DNA of 64,000 nucleotides from Arthrobacter globiformis. GTDB lineage: Bacteria > Actinomycetota > Actinomycetes > Actinomycetales > Micrococcaceae. A program made the position numbers and the translations under genes. Positions 1 through 8,439 of the stretch are shown in pieces (positions within the stretch are counted from its first letter, which is position 1; the number at the start of each line of letters is the position of its first letter). The notes beneath the pieces were generated by a model, which saw nothing but the letters and a program-made list of their open reading frames with translations, was not told the origin of the DNA and did not search any database. The DNA lies in NCBI RefSeq assembly GCF_030818015.1, contig NZ_JAUSZX010000001.1, forward strand, positions 4,879,412-4,943,411, given 5' to 3'.

Positions 1-226
1 TGTTGTAATCCACACCCAATGCCACCAGGAACACGAAGCCGAACAGGGGCACGGTGGCGTCGGCTCCGGGAAAACCCAGGATGTTGTTGAATACGAGGGC
101 GGAAACGCCAATGGCGGCCGCATAGGAAAGAACCGCCGAGGCGACAAGCAGGACGGGTGCGAGGACGGAGCGCAGCAGCACCATGAGGATGAGCAGAATG
201 ACGGCCCGCCACATGGACAGTGCCAT
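1..226 (-). pseudogene. MMPL-family transporter, internal fragment (cut at both ends)
   Basis: Read on the minus strand from about position 210 down to the window edge, this encodes transmembrane text typical of MMPL/RND-like lipid or drug exporters: VILLILMVLLRSVLAP, then GVSALVFN, GFPGAD and FVFLVALGVDYN, the conserved Asp-Tyr proton-relay region of the second membrane bundle. The protein continues off the left edge. On the right the family similarity stops near 205-225. Beyond that the frame stays open but reads only the reverse of a regulator gene. The first ~500 residues of a normal ~700-residue MMPL protein are therefore missing. I infer a deletion-truncated gene rather than a working transporter. 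Confidence 0.6.
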
Positions 227-329
227 GGCCGGGTTCACCGCGCAGGAACTCGAGACGGCCGCCCGGTTCTTGGACGCGATGATTGCGGCAACGGTCCGGG
301 CCAGCCAGGAAGCCTCCGGCGCGCCATAA
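225..329 (+). pseudogene. MarR-like regulator, C-terminal fragment
   Basis: The frame from the ATG at 225 to the TAA at 327 encodes about 34 residues (AGFTAQELETAARFLDAM and on), which resembles the last dimerisation helix of MarR-family regulators. The upstream in-frame sequence runs over the antisense of the MMPL fragment and contains no winged helix. MMPL exporters are commonly paired with divergent MarR genes, so the two fragments fit a locus that lost its middle. The family call rests on a short stretch and is tentative. Confidence 0.4.
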
Positions 330-380
330 CGGCCCCTCCTGCTACCTGTCCGAAGTGCGGAGAAGGAGTAGCGTTTCCCT

Positions 381-1196
381 ATGAGCGCGCAGCAGCCGGA
401 AGATGTCTATAGTCACGGCCACCACGAGTCCGTGGTCCGAGCCCATGCCTCGCGGACGGCGGAGAATTCGGCCGCGTTCGTTATCCCGCACCTCACCCCC
501 GGCGTATCGGTGCTCGACGTCGGGTGCGGGCCGGGCAGCATCACCTGTGACTTCGCGCTTCTGGTGGCCCCCGGGAACGTGACCGGGCTGGACCGCTCCC
601 CCGACGTGATCACCCACGCCCGCGAGCTGGCGGCCGACCGCGGTGTGGAGAACGTGGAGTTCGTGGCGGGCAACATCTACGACCTTGATTTCGAAGACGA
701 CACCTTCGATGTGGTCCACGCCCACCAGGTCCTGCAGCACCTGACCGATCCGGTGGAGGCGCTGCGGGAAATGCGGCGGGTCGCCAGGCCCGGCGGCATC
801 GTTGCCGTCCGCGACGCCGATTTCCACGGCATGAGCTGGTATCCCGCCATTCCCGAGCTCGATGAGTGGATGGAGCTCTACCAGCGGATCGCCCGCCGGA
901 ACGGCGCCGAGCCCGACGCCGGCCGCCGGCTCGTCTCGTGGGCCCAGGCCGCCGGCTTCACGGATGTGGCGCCGACCAGCAGCAACTGGCTCTACGCCAC
1001 GGGGCAGCAGCGCCGCTGGCAGGCCAGGGTGTGGGGCGAGCGAGTGCTGCATTCGGCCTTTGCGGAGCAGGCCCTTGAGTACGGCTTCGCACAGGAGGCC
1101 GACCTCACGCGCATCTCGGCCGGCTGGCACCGCTGGGGCTCCACAGACGACGGCTGGTTCCTCATTCCCAACGGCGAGGTCATCGCCCGGGCCTGA
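381..1196 (+). CDS. class I SAM-dependent methyltransferase
   Basis: A 271-residue cytoplasmic methyltransferase of the UbiE/MenG-like Methyltransf_11/25 type. Motif I is VLDVGCGPGS at residues 44-53, the acidic post-I loop follows (TGLDRSPDVI), and the motif near residue 114 reads HQVLQHLTDPVEAL, with RVARPGGIVAV after it. The C-terminal third (~150-271) is probably the substrate-recognition part. A GAAGGAG ribosome-binding site sits about 10 nt before the ATG. The substrate cannot be told from sequence. The gene stands alone, 50 bp beyond the MarR fragment, and a LysE exporter follows 58 bp downstream. Confidence 0.85.
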   Translation: MSAQQPEDVYSHGHHESVVRAHASRTAENSAAFVIPHLTPGVSVLDVGCGPGSITCDFALLVAPGNVTGLDRSPDVITHARELAADRGVENVEFVAGNIYDLDFEDDTFDVVHAHQVLQHLTDPVEALREMRRVARPGGIVAVRDADFHGMSWYPAIPELDEWMELYQRIARRNGAEPDAGRRLVSWAQAAGFTDVAPTSSNWLYATGQQRRWQARVWGERVLHSAFAEQALEYGFAQEADLTRISAGWHRWGSTDDGWFLIPNGEVIARA

Positions 1197-1254
1197 GTGC
1201 CGGCTAAAACGCCCCGCGGAACAGCTCGTCCCGCAAAACCACTAAACTTGCTGG

Positions 1255-1878
1255 GTGCAATTCTCTCTTTGGCTGGCCCTCGCGGGCGCCGGCGTCCTCA
1301 TCAGCTTCACTCCGGGCGCAGGCGCCATCAACACCATGAGCAACTCGCTGACCGCCGGGTTCAAGCGCTCCATCTGGGGCATCCTGGGGCAACAGGCCGC
1401 CCTGATTCTGCACGTCATTGTTGTGGCCCTCGGCGTCGGCGTCCTGGTTGCGGGCTCCCCGGTCGCCTTCAACGCCATCCGCTATGCCGGCGCCGCCTAT
1501 TTGGTGTACCTCGGCATCAGGCAGTTCCTGCGCAAACCGGACCTGGACCAGGAGAAGGTCGCCGCGCTCCGGAACGAGCCTGCCTGGTCCATGTTCCGCA
1601 GGGGCCTGTGGGTCAACCTGCTCAACCCCAAGGCCATCGTGTTCTTCCTGGCCTTCATGCCGCAGTTCATCCGGCCCGCCAGCCCGCTCCTTCCCCAGTA
1701 CGCCGTCCTTGCGGCGACCGTGGTTCTCATCGACATCCTCGTCATGTGGCTCTTTTTCGCGGCGGCGGCAAAATCGTTCCAGCGCTTCACCCACAATGCC
1801 CGCGGCCAAACCGCGCTCAACAGGATTTTCGGTGTCCTGTTCGTCGCGGTGGGCGTGCTGCTGGCGTTCATTCATTAG
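1255..1878 (+). CDS. LysE/RhtB-family amino-acid exporter
   Basis: A 207-residue inner-membrane protein with about six hydrophobic segments and the LysE/RhtB signature near the N-terminus (SFTPGAGAINTMSNSL, where the usual PGP is PGA). A central GAAYLVYLGIRQFL and NLLNPKAIVFFLAFMPQF complete the pattern. The family exports amino acids such as homoserine, threonine, leucine or lysine, and the substrate here is unknown. The start is GTG. There is no Shine-Dalgarno sequence, but TAAACT at 1243-1248 lies 6 nt before the GTG, so the mRNA is probably leaderless. Confidence 0.85.
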   Translation: MQFSLWLALAGAGVLISFTPGAGAINTMSNSLTAGFKRSIWGILGQQAALILHVIVVALGVGVLVAGSPVAFNAIRYAGAAYLVYLGIRQFLRKPDLDQEKVAALRNEPAWSMFRRGLWVNLLNPKAIVFFLAFMPQFIRPASPLLPQYAVLAATVVLIDILVMWLFFAAAAKSFQRFTHNARGQTALNRIFGVLFVAVGVLLAFIH

Positions 1879-2030
1879 CAGGCTCCCGCTGCCAGCCCGT
1901 GCCAGTTCGGAGCCGACCCCGGCGTCCGCTGCAGGGTCACTCCGCGCTCTGCCGCGAGACCCAACTTCGGCACCGCGAAATGTTTTGAACAATAAGAATA
2001 CTTACTAGCCAAGCGGTGTTAGCGTGCTCC

Positions 2031-2615
2031 ATGCTTAGCCGTATGACCTCAATGACGAGACCATACCGGATCATCGCGGTCTGCACCGGCAACATCTGCC
2101 GGTCCCCGATGGCGGAGCTGATGCTAGCGGAGGCCTTTGCAGCGGCGGGGCTCGCCGGCGCCGTCGTCGTGGACTCCGCGGGAACCACCGCCTATGAGGC
2201 AGGACGCCCCATCGACCCCCGGGCCGCGCGGAAACTAACTGCCCACAACCTCCTCTCCGACCGGCACATTGCCCGGGAATGGCGGAAGGAGTGGTTCACG
2301 GAACGCCACCTGATCCTGGCCCTCGACGTGGACCACTACGGCTGGCTGCGGGCGTCGGCCCCGGACGACGAATCCCTCGAGAGAATACGCATGCTGCGCA
2401 GCTTCGACCCCCTAGTGGCAACGAAGGATCCCCTGGATCAGGGCATCGAAGACCCCTGGTACGGGGACCACAGCGACTTTGCGGCGGTGTGGGACCAGAT
2501 CCAGGGGTCGGTGCCGGGAATCGTAGAGTATGTCCGTTCCGCCATCGCCGCGGCCTCGGCGGATGCCGCCCCGCTCCAGCTTAATGACAGCCAGCAGGTA
2601 CGCTCTATTTCATGA
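2031..2615 (+). CDS. low-molecular-weight protein-tyrosine phosphatase
   Basis: A 194-residue LMW-PTP. The catalytic P-loop C-X5-R-S is at residues 18-25 (CTGNICRS), and the general-acid loop is DPWYGD near the C-terminal third. Such enzymes dephosphorylate phosphotyrosine on proteins, often in exopolysaccharide or cell-envelope control. I chose ATG 2031 because TAGCGT (2020-2025) sits 5 nt upstream, in the pattern of leaderless starts seen through the window. ATGs at 2043 and 2052 are alternatives, and an upstream GTG at 2016 is less likely. The stop overlaps the next start (ATGA), so the downstream kinase-PabB fusion is translationally coupled to it. Confidence 0.88.
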   Translation: MLSRMTSMTRPYRIIAVCTGNICRSPMAELMLAEAFAAAGLAGAVVVDSAGTTAYEAGRPIDPRAARKLTAHNLLSDRHIAREWRKEWFTERHLILALDVDHYGWLRASAPDDESLERIRMLRSFDPLVATKDPLDQGIEDPWYGDHSDFAAVWDQIQGSVPGIVEYVRSAIAAASADAAPLQLNDSQQVRSIS

Positions 2616-4663
2616 CCCCCGCACCTGTGATCATCGCCATTGACGGGCGGTCCGGCGCAGGTAAAACCACATTGGCCATCGAGCTCGCGGCCACGCTGCG
2701 GAACCACCACAAGGTCTCTCTGTTCCACCTGGAGGACATCTATCCCGGCTGGGATGGACTGTCCGCCGGCATCGAACGCTACGTCACCACGGTGCTGGCG
2801 CCCCTGAGCCGCGGCGAAGCGGCCACGTGGGTCAGCTGGGACTGGAAAACCCATAACGACGGCGACCCGCGGGTAACGCTGCCCGCCGAGATCGTGATCG
2901 TGGAGGGCGTTGGGGCAGCCGCAGCCGCGGCAAGGCCGCTTCTGGACGCCGTCATCTGGGCGGACGCCCCCGACGGCGAACGCCGCACCCGCGCGCTGGC
3001 CCGCGACGGCGAGACGTACGAGCCGTTCTGGGACCAGTGGGCCGGGCAGGAGGCGGAACTCCTGGCCGTGGACGACATCCCGCAGCATGCCCACGTCCGG
3101 ATCCTCAACCGCGCGGACGGCGCCGCCCCGGCAGACGCCCTGCAGGCCCTCACCTACCTCCCCGCACTCACCACCGCCCTGGTTCCCGAGCTCTCCTCAC
3201 GGCGCGGCCTGCGCCTGCTGTCGGAACGAATCGACGCCAGCCCTGATCCCGCCGCACTTTTTCAGGCGCTGTGCGGGACGTCCCAGAACGCGGTCTGGCT
3301 GGACTCCTCCCTGCGTTCGGCCGGTACGGCCGGTCCTGGCAAGGGAACCCCCGCGGCGGAGCGCAGCCGGTTCAGTATTTTGGCGGACGACGGCGGCACC
3401 TTCGGCCAGTCTGTCGTGCACAGTTCCGGGGTCACCCGGATCACCGCCGGATGCGCCACAGCCAACGTGTCCGGCCCGTTCTTCCGGTGGCTGGAGACGG
3501 TGTGGGGACGGAAGGCGGTGCGCGGACCGGAGGACTACCCGTGCGACTTCGCGCTGGGCTGGCTGGGCTACCTCGGCTATGAGCTGAAGCGTGAAACCGG
3601 CGGGCAGGACATCCTCTCGGACACGCCTGATGCGGGCCTGATCTTTGCCGGCCGGGCCGCTGTCCTGGACCACGCGGACAACACGGTGTGGTTGCTTGCC
3701 CTGGACGCGCCGGACGCCGCGGACTGGCTCGCCCGCGCCCGCGATGCGGTGACCGCCGCGCCTGTTGCCGGCGACGGCGTCGAACTTCCGGCGGCAAATG
3801 CCGCGGCGCCGGCGTTTGCCGGCCGGGACAGCGAGGCGAGCTACAAGCGCAAGATCGCCGAAGCGCAGCACCAGATCGCCGAGGGGAATTCCTACGAGGT
3901 CTGCCTCACCACCACCCTCGCGGCGGAGGTGCCGGCGCTCGACCCGTGGGCGGCGTACCTTGCCCTGCGGCGGCGGAACCCGGCGCCGTTTGCGAGCTAC
4001 CTGCGGTTTGGCGGTCTATCGGTGGCCAGCACGTCGCCGGAGCGATTTCTGCGGATAGCGTCTGACGGCGGCATGCGCGCCGAGCCGATCAAGGGAACCC
4101 GCCGCCGGGCTGCTGACCCGGACACCGACGCCGCCCTCCGCCACGACCTGGCCACGTCCTTGAAGGACCGGGCGGAAAACATCATGATCGTGGACCTGCT
4201 CCGGAACGACCTCAGCCACTTCGCCGAGCCGGGATCGGTGACCGTCAGCCGGCTGTGCGAGATCGAAAGCTATGCCACGGTGCACCAGCTGGTGAGCACC
4301 ATCGACGCCGTTCTCCTGCCCGGGTCGCCGCGGGCCGAGGCCGTGGCTGCCTGCTTCCCGGCCGGCTCAATGACCGGGGCGCCGAAGATCAGCACCATGG
4401 CCATTCTGGACCGGCTGGAGGAGGGTCCGCGCGGTGTCTATTCCGGGGCGATCGGGTACTTCTCGCTGAACGGGGCCACGGACCTGGCGGTGGCCATCCG
4501 TACTCTGGTGGTGCAGGAGGACGCCGCGGGCGAAAAGGTAAGGCTCAGCCTCGGCGTCGGCGGCGCCATCACGGCCGATTCCGTGCCCCAGGACGAGTAC
4601 GAGGAGATCCGCACCAAGGCCTACGGCGTGCTGTCCACCCTGGGGTCCAGCTTCCCCGATTGA
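2612..4663 (+). CDS. pabB: P-loop kinase-like domain fused to aminodeoxychorismate synthase component I (PabB)
   Basis: 683 residues in two parts. Residues 1 to about 190 form a uridine-kinase-like NTPase with Walker A GRSGAGKTT at 12-20. Residues from about 225 to the end form PabB, which aminates chorismate to 4-amino-4-deoxychorismate for folate. The chorismate-binding domain starts near 410, with PIKGTRRR near 490 (the Lys typical of PabB-type enzymes), DRAENIMIVDLLRNDL, and GSMTGAPK further on. The gene overlaps the phosphatase stop by ATGA. PabC is encoded 1.6 kb downstream on the same strand. No PabA glutaminase is seen in the window. The role of the kinase-like half is unknown: it could be structural, or act on a nucleoside or small-molecule substrate. 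Confidence 0.88.
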   Translation: MTPAPVIIAIDGRSGAGKTTLAIELAATLRNHHKVSLFHLEDIYPGWDGLSAGIERYVTTVLAPLSRGEAATWVSWDWKTHNDGDPRVTLPAEIVIVEGVGAAAAAARPLLDAVIWADAPDGERRTRALARDGETYEPFWDQWAGQEAELLAVDDIPQHAHVRILNRADGAAPADALQALTYLPALTTALVPELSSRRGLRLLSERIDASPDPAALFQALCGTSQNAVWLDSSLRSAGTAGPGKGTPAAERSRFSILADDGGTFGQSVVHSSGVTRITAGCATANVSGPFFRWLETVWGRKAVRGPEDYPCDFALGWLGYLGYELKRETGGQDILSDTPDAGLIFAGRAAVLDHADNTVWLLALDAPDAADWLARARDAVTAAPVAGDGVELPAANAAAPAFAGRDSEASYKRKIAEAQHQIAEGNSYEVCLTTTLAAEVPALDPWAAYLALRRRNPAPFASYLRFGGLSVASTSPERFLRIASDGGMRAEPIKGTRRRAADPDTDAALRHDLATSLKDRAENIMIVDLLRNDLSHFAEPGSVTVSRLCEIESYATVHQLVSTIDAVLLPGSPRAEAVAACFPAGSMTGAPKISTMAILDRLEEGPRGVYSGAIGYFSLNGATDLAVAIRTLVVQEDAAGEKVRLSLGVGGAITADSVPQDEYEEIRTKAYGVLSTLGSSFPD

Positions 4664-4671
4664 GTGAGGGG

Positions 4672-6147
4672 CTATTGGACCGTGGCCGTGAGGCGGGCTA
4701 CGTTGTCGACATATCTTGCCGCGAGCGGCCGGCCCATCCAGTCCTCGAGCTTCAGCTCATGGGAGATGTCCCGGTAGGTGTCCTCCACCGCACGCATGCT
4801 GTTGACGATGTCCGCGCCCAGCAGCATCACCGAAACCTCCAGGTTCAGGGAGAAGGAGCGCATGTCCATGTTGCTGGAGCCCAGGACGGCCACTTCGTCG
4901 TCGATGGTGAAGTGCTTGGCATGGAGCACGAACGGGGCCTTGTAGAGGTAGATCCGGACACCGGCCCGCAGCAGGGCCTCGTAGTAGGACTGCTGTGCAT
5001 GGTGGACCAGGAACTGGTCGCCCTTCTCGGAGACGAACAGTTCCACGTCCACGCCGCGCTGCGCCGCAGTGGTGATGGCGTAAAGCAGGGAATCGTCCGG
5101 CACGAAGTAGGGGCTGCACACCGAAATCCGATGCTGCGCCGAGTAGATCAGCGTGTTGAAGAGCCGGAGGTTGTTCTCCGTGGTGAAGCCGGGGCCGCTC
5201 GGCACCACCTGGGCCGTGACGTCGCCCGGCGACGGCTCGGCAGCCAGCTGCAGCTGGTCCTCGAGTGACTCGTCCGTCTCGCTGAGCCAGTCGGTGGCAA
5301 ACACGACATTGAGGGTGGGAACGATCGGACCCCGGAGGCAGGCCATCAGCTCGATCCATTCGCGGCCGGCCTTGCGGTGCTTGGGGTTGTTGTAGGAGGG
5401 CTCGATCAGGTTCTGCGATCCCGTGAACGCGACTTCGCCGTCGATCACCATGATCTTGCGGTGGTTGCGCAGATCCGGCCGGCGCCACTGGCCGTGGATG
5501 GGCAGCAGCGGCAGCATCCGCCGCCACTGGATGCGGCTGGCCCTGAGCCGTTTCAGGAGCTTGTTGTACCCCTTCACGCGCAGGGTTCCGATGTGGTCAA
5601 ACAGCACGCGGACCTGGACGCCGCGGTCCGCCGCCTCCTCGAGGGCCGTGAGGAGGTCGTCCGTGACGTGGTCCGTGCTCATGATGTAGAACTCGGCGTT
5701 GACGAAGCGCTCGGCCTTCCGCACGGCCTCGGCCATGGCGCGGATGGAGTCCGGGTAGCCGGGAATCAGCTCCACATGGTTGCCGTCCACGAGTGGAATC
5801 GACCCGAGCCGGCGGTTGAGTTCGGCCGCGGACAGGACCCATTCGGGGCCGGAATACTCACTGGCGACGTCGGAAAGCGCCGAACTGCCGGCACGGACCC
5901 GCTCGTTGACCAGCTGCTGCTGCTCGGTGCGGCGGCGCGACAGCCTGAAGTTGCCGAAGAGCAGGAAGAGGATCAGTCCAAGGGCCGGCACGAAGAAGAT
6001 GCCCAGCAGCCAGGCCATGGCCGTGGTGGGCCGCCGGTTGCCCGGGATGATGCCCACGGCCAGCACCCTGATGACCAGATCCACTCCGCTGAGCAGCAGG
6101 ATCACCCAGGCCGGCAGTGTTTCCGCTAGCGGAAATGGCCACAACAC
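4672..6147 (-). CDS. cls: cardiolipin synthase (phospholipase D family)
   Basis: 491 residues: two N-terminal membrane segments (about 12-35 and 42-62), then two phospholipase-D catalytic halves, each with an HKD motif (NHRKIMVID with GSQN, and HAKHFTIDD with GSSNMD). Cardiolipin synthase joins two phosphatidylglycerol molecules, or PG with a CDP-diacylglycerol-type donor, at the cytoplasmic membrane. The length and layout match bacterial ClsA. The start is GTG at 6147. The gene lies on the minus strand between pabB and pabC, converging with pabB across only 8 bp and with no obvious terminator. Confidence 0.9.
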   Translation of the reverse strand: MLWPFPLAETLPAWVILLLSGVDLVIRVLAVGIIPGNRRPTTAMAWLLGIFFVPALGLILFLLFGNFRLSRRRTEQQQLVNERVRAGSSALSDVASEYSGPEWVLSAAELNRRLGSIPLVDGNHVELIPGYPDSIRAMAEAVRKAERFVNAEFYIMSTDHVTDDLLTALEEAADRGVQVRVLFDHIGTLRVKGYNKLLKRLRASRIQWRRMLPLLPIHGQWRRPDLRNHRKIMVIDGEVAFTGSQNLIEPSYNNPKHRKAGREWIELMACLRGPIVPTLNVVFATDWLSETDESLEDQLQLAAEPSPGDVTAQVVPSGPGFTTENNLRLFNTLIYSAQHRISVCSPYFVPDDSLLYAITTAAQRGVDVELFVSEKGDQFLVHHAQQSYYEALLRAGVRIYLYKAPFVLHAKHFTIDDEVAVLGSSNMDMRSFSLNLEVSVMLLGADIVNSMRAVEDTYRDISHELKLEDWMGRPLAARYVDNVARLTATVQ

Positions 6148-6240
6148 AGTTGAAACCCCCGTTATTTCTTACCCTCGCAGCCATTCCGTATGGAGCGGTG
6201 AAGCCAGCCTATAGGGCACCGGCCGCACTAAGCTTGAGGC

Positions 6241-7173
6241 ATGACGTCTCGTACCTCCCACACAGTGCTGGTGTTCCTGGATCCGGACTATGAATACGGC
6301 CGGCTTGCCGACCCCGAAAAGCCGCAGCTGATGGCCACTGACCTGGGCGCCACCCGCGGTGACGGGGTGTTCGAGTCCATGCTCGCCGTCGCCGGCCACA
6401 CGCGGAAGATCCAGGCGCACCTGGACCGGCTGGCCCGCTCGGCCCAAGCCCTCGACCTTGAGATTCCGGGGCCGGACGACTGGCGCCGTGCGGTCGGGAC
6501 GGGCGTCGCGGCGTTCCGCTCCGACAACCCCGCCTCCTCCCCGGAGCTGGACGAGGCCGTGGTCAAGCTCATCGTCACCCGCGGCGTCGAGGGCGCCTCC
6601 GCCCCCACCTGCTGGGTGCAGGTGTCCCCGGTGGCAGCCGCCGGCCGGCGCCAGCGCGAGACCGGCATCGACGTCATCCTCCTTGACCGCGGCTACGACA
6701 GCGATGCAGCCGAGCGGGCCCCCTGGCTGCTGCTCGGCGCCAAGACCCTCTCCTATGCGGTGAACATGGCCGCGCTGCGCCATGCCCACAAACAGGGGGC
6801 GGATGATGTCATCTTCACGTCCTCGGACGGACTCGTGCTGGAGGGCCCCACGTCCACCGTGCTGCTGGCGAACGTGGAGAAGAATGACGGCGGAACAACA
6901 GTCAAGCGCCTCGTCACGCCACAGCTGGACAGCGGCATTCTCCCGGGAACCTCACAGGGCGCCCTCTTCGCCGCCGCGAAGGCCGCCGGCTGGGAACTGG
7001 GCTACGGCCCGCTGAAACCCCAGGACCTGGCGGACGCCGATGCCGTCTGGCTGATTTCCAGCATCCGCCTCCTGGCCCCGGTCAATCACATTGACGGGCG
7101 CGAAATCGGCACGCCGGCGCTCCGCAAGCAGCTGACCGCCGAGCTGAACGAACTGTTTGCCGGCATCGAGTAG
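6241..7173 (+). CDS. pabC: aminodeoxychorismate lyase (class IV PLP enzyme)
   Basis: 310 residues of the branched-chain-aminotransferase/4-amino-4-deoxychorismate-lyase fold. It shows RGDGVFES near the N-terminus, the PLP-lysine region LLGAKTLSYAVNM, and the conserved loop LEGPTSTVLLAN. It would convert aminodeoxychorismate to p-aminobenzoate and pyruvate, the step after PabB at 2612. A D-amino-acid or branched-chain aminotransferase is the alternative, but the pabB neighbourhood favours PabC. There is no Shine-Dalgarno sequence. TAAGCT at 6229-6234 lies 6 nt before the ATG, so the mRNA looks leaderless. Confidence 0.82.
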   Translation: MTSRTSHTVLVFLDPDYEYGRLADPEKPQLMATDLGATRGDGVFESMLAVAGHTRKIQAHLDRLARSAQALDLEIPGPDDWRRAVGTGVAAFRSDNPASSPELDEAVVKLIVTRGVEGASAPTCWVQVSPVAAAGRRQRETGIDVILLDRGYDSDAAERAPWLLLGAKTLSYAVNMAALRHAHKQGADDVIFTSSDGLVLEGPTSTVLLANVEKNDGGTTVKRLVTPQLDSGILPGTSQGALFAAAKAAGWELGYGPLKPQDLADADAVWLISSIRLLAPVNHIDGREIGTPALRKQLTAELNELFAGIE

Positions 7174-7182
7174 TAACGAAAA

Positions 7183-7218
7183 GGCACCGTTCGAAAAAAT
7201 GCAGGACAAGACGGTGCC
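7183..7218. terminator. inverted repeat after pabC, possible weak terminator
   Basis: GGCACCGT (7183-7190) and ACGGTGCC (7211-7218) form a perfect 8-bp stem with a 20-nt loop, starting 10 nt after the pabC stop. There is no U-run downstream, so termination efficiency is doubtful. It could equally be an mRNA 3' stabilising stem. Confidence 0.35.
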
Positions 7219-7325
7219 CCGCGTTGTAGTCTTCTTCCACGGCCAACTGCCCGTACCCGCAGGGGTACTGACACGCGGTCTGGTTCCGGGCTCAGCCGGA
7301 ATGAGTACGTATAAAGGAATAGCCG

Positions 7326-8423
7326 ATGTCTTGGGACGAGAACTCCCTTCCCGCATTGACGGATTCACTGCCCACGGGCCTGGGGGCCAAGGCAGTGCTG
7401 CCGGCGGACATAAGGGAAATGACTGTGCGCTGGCAAGCCCACCAGATCATCACTGAACTGCTCGCCGAATCAGATCCGGCCAGTGCGTGGACCCGCGCCC
7501 AGCTGCGCGCCCTGGTCGAGGCCCATCCGGATAATCCCGAACACGTGCTGCTCGAGCACCTCACCGCCACCACCGAGCTGGCTAACGCCGAAAACGGCGC
7601 CGTCCCGGTGAGCGAGCAATCCCAGGGCGTGGCTGCGCCTGAGCCTGTGCCCTTCACCCGGCGCAGCAGGAACCGGATTGAAGCCATCCTTGCCGACAAG
7701 ATGCTGATGACCGCGTTCCAGCCGATCCGCCAGCTTCCGGAAGGCCATGTGATCGGGGTCGAGGCCCTGACCCGTTTCGTCAGCGACGACGGTGCCAGCG
7801 CGGACCACTGGTTCAATGAGGCAGAGTCCGTCGGGCTGGGCACCGACCTTGAACTCGCGGCACTGCACCGGGCCCTTTCTGCGGCGCAGGCCGTGCCCGA
7901 TCACATGTTCATCGCCCTGAACCTGACACCGGCCACGTGTGCGGACCCAAGGATCCCGGGGCTGCTGGAACATTCCCAGCTGGCCATGGACCGGATTGTC
8001 ATCGACCTCAATGGCGCGGTCCCCCTCGAGCTGTACCCGACGCTGACGGCCGCTATCGCCCCGCTGCGGCGCCGCGGACTGCGGATCGCCGTGAACGGCG
8101 CCGAGGTCGGCTTCACGTCCATGGATCAGGTCCTTGAACTTCACCCGGACGTCATCAAACTGGACCGGAGTTTCATCGCAGGCATCGAGGACTCCCCGGG
8201 CCAGCGCCTGAGGGCCGCGGCCATGGCCGAACTCGCCCGGTACATTGATGCCGCGATCGGTGCCCAGGGCGTGGAGACGCCGGAGGAACTCGAGGCCGTG
8301 ACCGAACTTGGCATGGCCGCTGCGCAGGGCTACCTGCTGGGCAGGCCCTCCGTTCACCCGCTGGACTGGAATGGCTGGATCCGTTCCGAAACTGAGACGG
8401 CCACCAGCGGCCCGGCCTCCTGA
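7326..8423 (+). CDS. degenerate EAL-domain protein
   Basis: 365 residues: about 110 residues with no recognised domain, then an EAL domain from about 115 to 360. The signature Glu is present (GVEALTRF, ~146), as are the NLT, KLDRSFI, GVET and QGYLLGRP blocks. However, the metal-binding DDFG position reads NGAEVG, and the Glu-bearing strand reads IDLNGA. I infer that it has probably lost c-di-GMP phosphodiesterase activity and may instead bind c-di-GMP or a partner. An AAAGGA ribosome-binding site precedes the ATG. No GGDEF domain is attached. It ends 16 bp from the convergent CysK-like gene. Confidence 0.8.
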   Translation: MSWDENSLPALTDSLPTGLGAKAVLPADIREMTVRWQAHQIITELLAESDPASAWTRAQLRALVEAHPDNPEHVLLEHLTATTELANAENGAVPVSEQSQGVAAPEPVPFTRRSRNRIEAILADKMLMTAFQPIRQLPEGHVIGVEALTRFVSDDGASADHWFNEAESVGLGTDLELAALHRALSAAQAVPDHMFIALNLTPATCADPRIPGLLEHSQLAMDRIVIDLNGAVPLELYPTLTAAIAPLRRRGLRIAVNGAEVGFTSMDQVLELHPDVIKLDRSFIAGIEDSPGQRLRAAAMAELARYIDAAIGAQGVETPEELEAVTELGMAAAQGYLLGRPSVHPLDWNGWIRSETETATSGPAS

Positions 8424-8439
8424 CGGGTTCCCGACGGCG

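Noticed and set aside
4255..5268. A 337-codon plus-strand frame spanning the end of pabB and cls
   Set aside because: It crosses two well-supported genes on opposite strands and has no motif.
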